Assembly: GCA_902806565.1 (NCBI GenBank) | Contig: CADCXA010000025.1 | Location: forward strand, 496,001 to 560,000 | Length of the DNA stretch: 64,000 bases | DNA from: Hypoxylon rubiginosum | Taxonomy: Eukaryota > Ascomycota > Sordariomycetes > Xylariales > Hypoxylaceae | Direction: 5' to 3' | Shown here: positions 59,075-64,000 of the stretch, piece after piece | Layout of the letters: the number at the start of each line of letters is the position of its first letter | Position numbering within the stretch: position 1 is the first letter of the stretch | Translations under genes and position numbers: made by a program | Notes under the pieces: model-generated | Databases searched by the model: none | Seen by the model: only the letters and a program-made list of their open reading frames with translations | Told to the model about the DNA's origin: nothing

Positions 59075-59750
59075 ATGGCCCTACGTTTCCCTCTCAGTGA
59101 AGCACCCGATCATTCGGCAAGGGAGTCTGTAGAGGATTCGATATCTTTGGTCCATAATGGGGTTGTAGGCTTCCCAATTATACGAGACGATGGCCAAGCA
59201 ATGTTGGGGCCTTTTGGCCCTGTTAGGTATTATCTCTCTTCAGCATTTATTCTATCGCTCACAGCTACATGGTACTCTGTTCCTGAGCCTACGAACATAG
59301 CTGACGATCTTACCCTCATAATGAAGCTATAGTACGGACGCCGCACATGCGATCTGCACGGTGTTGAAAGCGGTTCACGCCCCCAACTTAGTGAAGCCAC
59401 GAAACAGGGAACTCGCTACCATGGCCTTAGTTGCCACTGTCAAGCTACCGTACATGGTGTATTGTCACCATCTGGTGGGGGCGAAACTCGGCCTGACTCC
59501 TGAGCAATGCAACGATGCACTTTCGGGGCGGATGCCCCAGGGTCTCACCGAGGAAGAGATGACTGCATATGACTTGGGCGGAGTTCTGAGCACACTTAAT
59601 GGTCCGCTGAGCAATGACGACTGGCGGAAGTTTGTTTCGAAGATGGAAAAGACACAAATTGTCGGGATCGCGAATGTTATTGGGAGCTACAAGTGGATTA
59701 CCACTTTGGTTCAATTGAATGGCAATGATGAGAATTGGGCTGGCGAATAG
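59075..59750 (+). CDS. Carboxymuconolactone decarboxylase-like (AhpD-fold) protein
   Basis: Exons 59075-59226 and 59333-59750 join in phase to 189 aa. The second exon has the helical pattern of the CMD/AhpD superfamily (KPRNRELATMALVATVKLPYMVYCHHLVGAKLGLT). The redox CxxC of AhpD is absent; only one Cys (YCHH) is at that place, so a peroxidase role is unlikely. Fungal clusters use similar small CMD-like proteins, but their roles differ and cannot be guessed here. The intron (106 bases) is long for the window; the join (AG|T) keeps frame. It shares a short divergent promoter with the flavin monooxygenase. Confidence 0.75.
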
Positions 59751-60375
59751 ATAAGCACGTCACATCATGCTCATCCTGCGTGTGTTACCCTCTGAATCCT
59801 CCAAAGCGATATGGCGGTGGGTGGTCAGACGGGTAGGGCAATCGGTCTCCTTTGCAGACAGATCTTCACCGGCACTTGAGGTTGAGTGCCTCTATTGAAT
59901 AAAATCGGTGGTTTATCAATGTCATACATACATAGTGTATATGTCGGTCTGTGATGTCGAGAACTTCGTCATGTTATTGGAGGCCTTGTAGTTGGTGCGA
60001 ATGTACCTAGGTAGCTTCCCGATGCTTCAACCCGGCATAGGTTGCGATAGGCCCCTCCAATATTTACTTCGGATCTCATTTTCTATGGGAAATCTCACCC
60101 CTCACTACCAAAGTCCTGTCTAGCTTGTGCATTGTATTGGTTACGAAGAACAGTAATCGCCTGTTCGTCAAGAGGTCTTGCTAGCAGTTTTGTCTATCTG
60201 TACAGCGCCATGAGTCGCAAGTAGGAATAGGAATCTAAGACTGGTGCTTCAATTGTTCTGCTCAAAGAAGAGGGAAGATCCTCTTAGACGTAAACAATCA
60301 TTATGCGAAAAATGTTCAGGGGAAAAATTACGTATTCATGAAAATCTAGCTATATTTACACACTATATTTATCTC
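59751..60375. other. Convergent spacer
   Basis: No gene seen. Contains a gtacctaggtagc word near 60003 and the 3' regions of the two flanking convergent genes. Confidence 0.5.
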
Positions 60376-61768
60376 TTACTTCTGTGCAGATGGTTCATCC
60401 TTACCGCGACTAACTCTGATGTCATTGTCTACTCGGATCGAATGAAGGGGAATGTCGTTGTCCGTGATTGGGGGCGAGTCCCCCTTTCTGATATGAGCCC
60501 TATAGTTGTCGTCTGAGGCCGACAGGCACAGAACCCCAATCCTACTTTCTCCTGAATTATTTGAATGTCCACCAAGTTCCACGAAGGGTTCCCAGTCTCT
60601 TGCGCCGCCCTGGTTTGATGGCGTGGTGCCATTACGATCTCGCGCATGGCTAAAATTTCCACTTGTGCTTCTGAGGGCCCCACCACAACTGTTGTAGGAA
60701 GAAAAACTGCCCGTCGTGAGAAAGGAAGAAAGCTTCTCCGTCAAAGGTCCAAAGTAATGTCGGGCTAAGTGACGGCCTAAAGGTAACATTGCGGGCAGGC
60801 AAACGGAAAGGATCGTTACTGGAGCTTCGGCAGCTACCCAGTAGAAGAAGGGTACGCCCTCATCTATCTTCATGGTTAATCAAAGTAGACTCTATTCTCC
60901 TCTTCTTAGATTTCCACCTACATGTGATATCAGCCTCTATCGCTTCAGAAGAAACGACCACAGTGATGAGCCGGCCGAGGGAAACAATAATGACACTGCG
61001 AACAGAAATCAGAGGTTGGACATTTAGCTTGCGACGTTGAGAGCGTACCAATATCCTAGCACAAATACTGCAGTGATGCCGCCTCTTCGCGCACGGTTTG
61101 CTTGAAGACCCCATATCATAGGCAATGGTAAAACTAGGATAGCCACATCTATCGCGACACTTGAAGTAACGCTGCCGATGAAGAGATTCTGGAGTGTCCC
61201 GCAACGCCCTGGCAAAGTGGGATACCAATTCTTCTCTATCGGATCGCAAAACAGTATCGTCCCAACGTAAGTGCCAACAAGCCAGGCAACGTTAGCACCA
61301 GAAGTCGTCCAAATTCCGATATTAAGCCACTTGGGTCTGGCTATCCTGGGAAATACGCGACTGAGGAACATCAAAGCAGATTGCTTGCTAAGAAATAGGG
61401 ACGCATCGAAGAAGTAGTCGCCGATGAACAGCAGCTTGTAGAACAAAGTCACCTGTTCATCTGACAGAGTGTTTTGATGATGACCAAATCCCCCATCCTC
61501 GACAAACCGAAGCAGTATAACCTGAAGCGCTACAGTGATGACCTTGGTCCATGTCAGGCTCTGGGTCCTACTCGGGAATTTGTGTTGAACTCACTGCAGC
61601 GGCCAAAGCAATCCAGTCATCCCACCAGAAACGAAGGTATGTGTACTGCGAAGGAGATGTGTTGATACTCCGAGATAGAAAACGTAAAGCTGTAGCGGCT
61701 ATCGTCATAACAATCATGGCGATGACAAATGCCTTGTATCCTGGACTTCGGTCGGCATCGTCAGCCAT
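60376..61768 (-). CDS. Seven-TM rhodopsin-domain integral membrane protein
   Basis: Exons 61768-61595, 61542-61049, 60995-60922 and 60863-60376 (minus strand) join in phase to 409 aa; the introns are 52-58 bases. The first ~290 residues contain seven hydrophobic segments, starting GYKAFVIAMIVMTIAATALRF and including WLNIGIWTTSGANVAWLVGTY and IDVAILVLPLPMIWGL, with the LPLPMIW and YWVAAEAPVTILSVCLPAM words of the fungal rhodopsin-domain (DUF3752/SAT4-like) family. These proteins are common beside secondary-metabolite genes and in PTH11-like receptor sets. The C-terminal ~120 residues are hydrophilic and Ser/Asn-rich, probably cytosolic. ATG at 61768 is chosen because it directly precedes the first TM segment; an open frame upstream adds no known element. 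Confidence 0.83.
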
Positions 61769-62614
61769 ATCGACGTTAGGGACTCGAAAACCACTGTGGT
61801 TGGAATCAATGCTTATTGCGGACTTATCGCTAAAAGACGGACTGAATCTCTTATCCAAGCCAAGTCAAATCTCATGGTCAGCATTGCCATAAGAATCAAC
61901 GCGCCTAGATAGGGAAGGAAATATGAAAATGACCAAAAAAAAACAAAAAAAAAACCATTGCGGCGAAAGTCGTAATAGACTCCCGGCAAAGGATTCCATT
62001 GTAGTAACACCGGTCCGTCAGGGGCCCAATCATAAGAAACAGCCAACCTGTTACATCTGATAGCATACACACCCACACCGTCCTCCAAATGCTGTGTCAC
62101 TCAAGGCAGATCGGCCACCCGTACAGTGGTAGTGAGCGCTGACACGTTATAAAACGCCGCTGACATTTCGTGTAACGCCAGATGCATGTAAGATGATGCA
62201 TAAGCCAATATAGCCCACCTTATGGTTTGAATGAGGTTGTATTCTCTAGGTTTCTAAGATAGGTGCGCTAGCTACAGGTACCTAATAGTACCCTAGTGGG
62301 TAGGTCACACGTGACAGACCTCCTTATTAAAGGGGCTAGCGAAAGTAACTTTTGGGTGAGATAATGCTTCAAGGTTAGAAAAGGTTAGTGTATCGTTTTT
62401 TTTTATAAATAAAAGCTCGCCCTTTAACGACCGTGTTTAATTTTGACAATGTGAAGAGTCACATAGGACAGCTTCTATGGGTTGCCTGTAGCATAGAGGA
62501 TGCCATTCTTTTCTCTTCAGTCATGAAAATGTATGCAGTTAATCACATTTTCATTCTTAATCTTCCTATCTATATGCATTTAGCTTATACGTGTAAATCA
62601 CTTCCCACATTCAC
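61769..62614. other. Intergenic region
   Basis: No supported gene. Contains the promoter of the rhodopsin-like gene and the 3' flank of the lectin gene. An A-rich run (interrupted by one C) lies near 61935-61955, and short tacctaatagta words near 62278. The hydrophobic minus-strand ORF 61813-62100 is read through low-complexity sequence and is rejected. Confidence 0.5.
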
Positions 62615-63625
62615 TCAAATGAACCGAAGATTCCCATCCTCGTTTCCAATCCGCTCGTCCAACTCAATGCGGCTCTGGCGCCACTCCCCCTCCACGTTCC
62701 TCAGCTCCGCCTCGAGGACCCGCCCCCCGTCGACGAGGCGGATGTCTCTGGCCGAGGAGCTGAAGTTTCCGGCCGACTGGCCCGGCACCTGCAGGGTCTG
62801 GCCCGGGTAGATCATGTCCGGGTTGGCGATGTCGTTCCGCCGAGCGATCTCCTCGAAGCCGCAGTTGAAGCGCCGGGCGATGTCCCTCAGGGTGTCGCCC
62901 TGCTGCACGGTGACGGTGCTGGGACCGGAACCCCCGCTCGCCCAGCGGAAGCGGCCGTCCTCGTTTCGGAGTACCCCGTTGAGGTTCAGGGTGCTGGCCT
63001 GGCTTTCGCCGTCGCGGCGGCGGCAGGTCGCGCGGAGGTCGTAGTCTCCCTCGAGGTGGATCTCGTCCGACGAAGATGTGAAGTTCCCGGCGTAGTCTCC
63101 GGTCGACCGGTCACGGTGTCCCCTGTCGTGATGAGGGGAGTGGTTCGGCCCGGGTGAGTATCCTGGAGGTGGTGGCGTCGAATGCAACTGCTGCTCTAGT
63201 CTTTCTTCCTCTTCCTTCTTCTCATTGCGGTCGTGGACGAAGTCTTCCAGTTTGTGACCGGCGAAAGCACCACCTATAGCGCCAATCACTCCATGACCCA
63301 TTTTATGTCCGCCGTAAGCACCGGCGGCGCCGCCAGCGAGTGCTCCCATTATGCCACGGTCCCCTTCCTCACCGGCGCCGGTATTTGTATACGGGCCCTC
63401 GCTCTGGTGAGGTGAGTGTTGGTTTCGATCGTCATTGTATCGATCTCCAGCTGGAGTGCGATAGGAGTTTCCATATTGCGGATGGTTGGGTTGGCTATAG
63501 CCCTGCTGCTCATCTGGGCCACTAGGGTATGGACATTGCGAGCTGGATTGTTGGTTATAGTACGCGGCAGATTCGCCGCGCTGTCTTTCGTCCTGATAAC
63601 CCTGACTATCGTAACGCGGATCCAT
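62615..63625 (-). CDS. CVNH lectin interrupted by LysM domain, with glycine-zipper N-terminal part
   Basis: Single-exon ORF of 336 aa. Residues 1-85 are Gln/Asn/Tyr-rich and disordered. Residues ~91-124 form a Gly-rich zipper (MGALAGGAAGAYGGHKMG) like the glycine-zipper 2TM motif, followed by an acidic coiled-coil-like stretch. Residues ~178-230 are the first half of a cyanovirin-N homology (CVNH) domain, ~237-281 a LysM domain (TVQQGDTLRDIARRF and IYPGQTLQVP), and ~284-336 the second CVNH half. This split CVNH-LysM arrangement is the known type III fungal CVNH protein (for example in Magnaporthe oryzae). CVNH domains bind mannose-type glycans and LysM binds chitin-type oligomers. No classical signal peptide. 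Confidence 0.9.
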   Translation of the reverse strand: MDPRYDSQGYQDERQRGESAAYYNQQSSSQCPYPSGPDEQQGYSQPNHPQYGNSYRTPAGDRYNDDRNQHSPHQSEGPYTNTGAGEEGDRGIMGALAGGAAGAYGGHKMGHGVIGAIGGAFAGHKLEDFVHDRNEKKEEEERLEQQLHSTPPPPGYSPGPNHSPHHDRGHRDRSTGDYAGNFTSSSDEIHLEGDYDLRATCRRRDGESQASTLNLNGVLRNEDGRFRWASGGSGPSTVTVQQGDTLRDIARRFNCGFEEIARRNDIANPDMIYPGQTLQVPGQSAGNFSSSARDIRLVDGGRVLEAELRNVEGEWRQSRIELDERIGNEDGNLRFI

Positions 63626-64000
63626 GTTTCTTGTGGTCGGGTCTTGCTGTTGCTTCAGTTGCGTCTTTGAAATACAAATTGAGTTGCGCTAGATGGGTTC
63701 TAAACGCCTAGAATGACGAGACTTATATATTCAAAGCTTCTTGATCAAATCTGTCGCCTACGTCGGCTCCCTCAGGTGGCGCTTCTTCTGACGTGGGCGG
63801 ATTCAGCCCTGACCAACAAGATTTAAGTGGGTTTCTACAGCGCAGCAATTGGTGGCCGTTGGGTAATGTCCCGTGGGACTTGACTCTATTTACACGCCCT
63901 AGTTTGCCTTCTTGTGGATACGCGCTGGGTATTCGGCACATAGTTATGCGGATATTCGGCAGCATAGCATAGCCGCCTTATGTGCATATTGGGCATCGCG
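63626..64000. other. Right edge, promoter of the CVNH-LysM gene
   Basis: About 375 bases with no gene that I can support. The short minus-strand ORF at 63723-63965 has no recognisable feature. Confidence 0.5.

Noticed and set aside
61813..62100. 95-aa hydrophobic minus-strand ORF upstream of the rhodopsin-like gene
   Set aside because: Hydrophobic stretch comes from an A-rich run translated as Phe; it does not join the gene by any visible splice sites.
1..64000. CRISPR arrays, bacterial operons or ribosome binding sites
   Set aside because: The window is eukaryotic; no direct-repeat/spacer pattern was seen, and the heptamer array at 31871 has no spacers.

Overview
The window is nuclear DNA of a filamentous ascomycete (Pezizomycotina; a Sordariomycete fits best, but this is inferred from gene content and intron style, not from a marker gene). 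Most genes carry short introns, about 47-110 bases, with GTAAGT-like donors, CTAAC-like branch sites and YAG acceptors. The gene set is typical of a plant-litter or plant-associated mould: GH7 cellulase, AA11 lytic monooxygenase, highly reducing polyketide synthase (PKS), CVNH-LysM lectin, arrestin-like adaptor. All exon joins given here were worked out by hand from splice consensus and reading phase; each joined CDS is a multiple of three.

Layout. 1-9.8 kb is gene-poor apart from one possible small gene and a GH7 cellobiohydrolase (5329-6815). 9.9-16.6 kb holds an arrestin-like gene, a membrane-anchored PLL/fucolectin-type beta-propeller gene with a damaged or unresolved 5' end, and an intronless bacterial-looking FAD dehydrogenase. 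17.5-25.8 kb is the most unusual stretch: two unrecognised families, here called A (small single-pass membrane protein) and B (secreted helical protein), each present as an intact copy on the minus strand (A1, B1) and a second copy on the plus strand (A2, B2). A D-2-hydroxyacid dehydrogenase lies between the pairs, and a third broken copy of B (B3) follows B2.

26.4-39.9 kb is a housekeeping block: prephenate dehydrogenase TYR1, RCC1-repeat ATS1, checkpoint clamp RAD9, an F-box/LRR-like gene, a low-complexity hypothetical and vacuolar alkaline phosphatase PHO8. It is interrupted at 35.3-38.0 kb by an AT-rich gene desert that contains a 361-bp Tc1/mariner-type MITE. An AA11 monooxygenase follows at 41.2 kb.

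43.2-61.8 kb looks like a secondary-metabolite cluster: P450, a ten-exon highly reducing PKS (KS-AT-DH-MT-ER-KR-ACP) whose ER domain has lost its NADPH-binding glycine motif, a GMC oxidoreductase, a flavin monooxygenase, a carboxymuconolactone-decarboxylase-like protein and a seven-TM rhodopsin-like membrane protein. No trans-ER, thioesterase or cluster transcription factor is visible, so the cluster may continue outside the window or draw on genes elsewhere. The window ends with a CVNH lectin split by a LysM domain and preceded by a glycine zipper.
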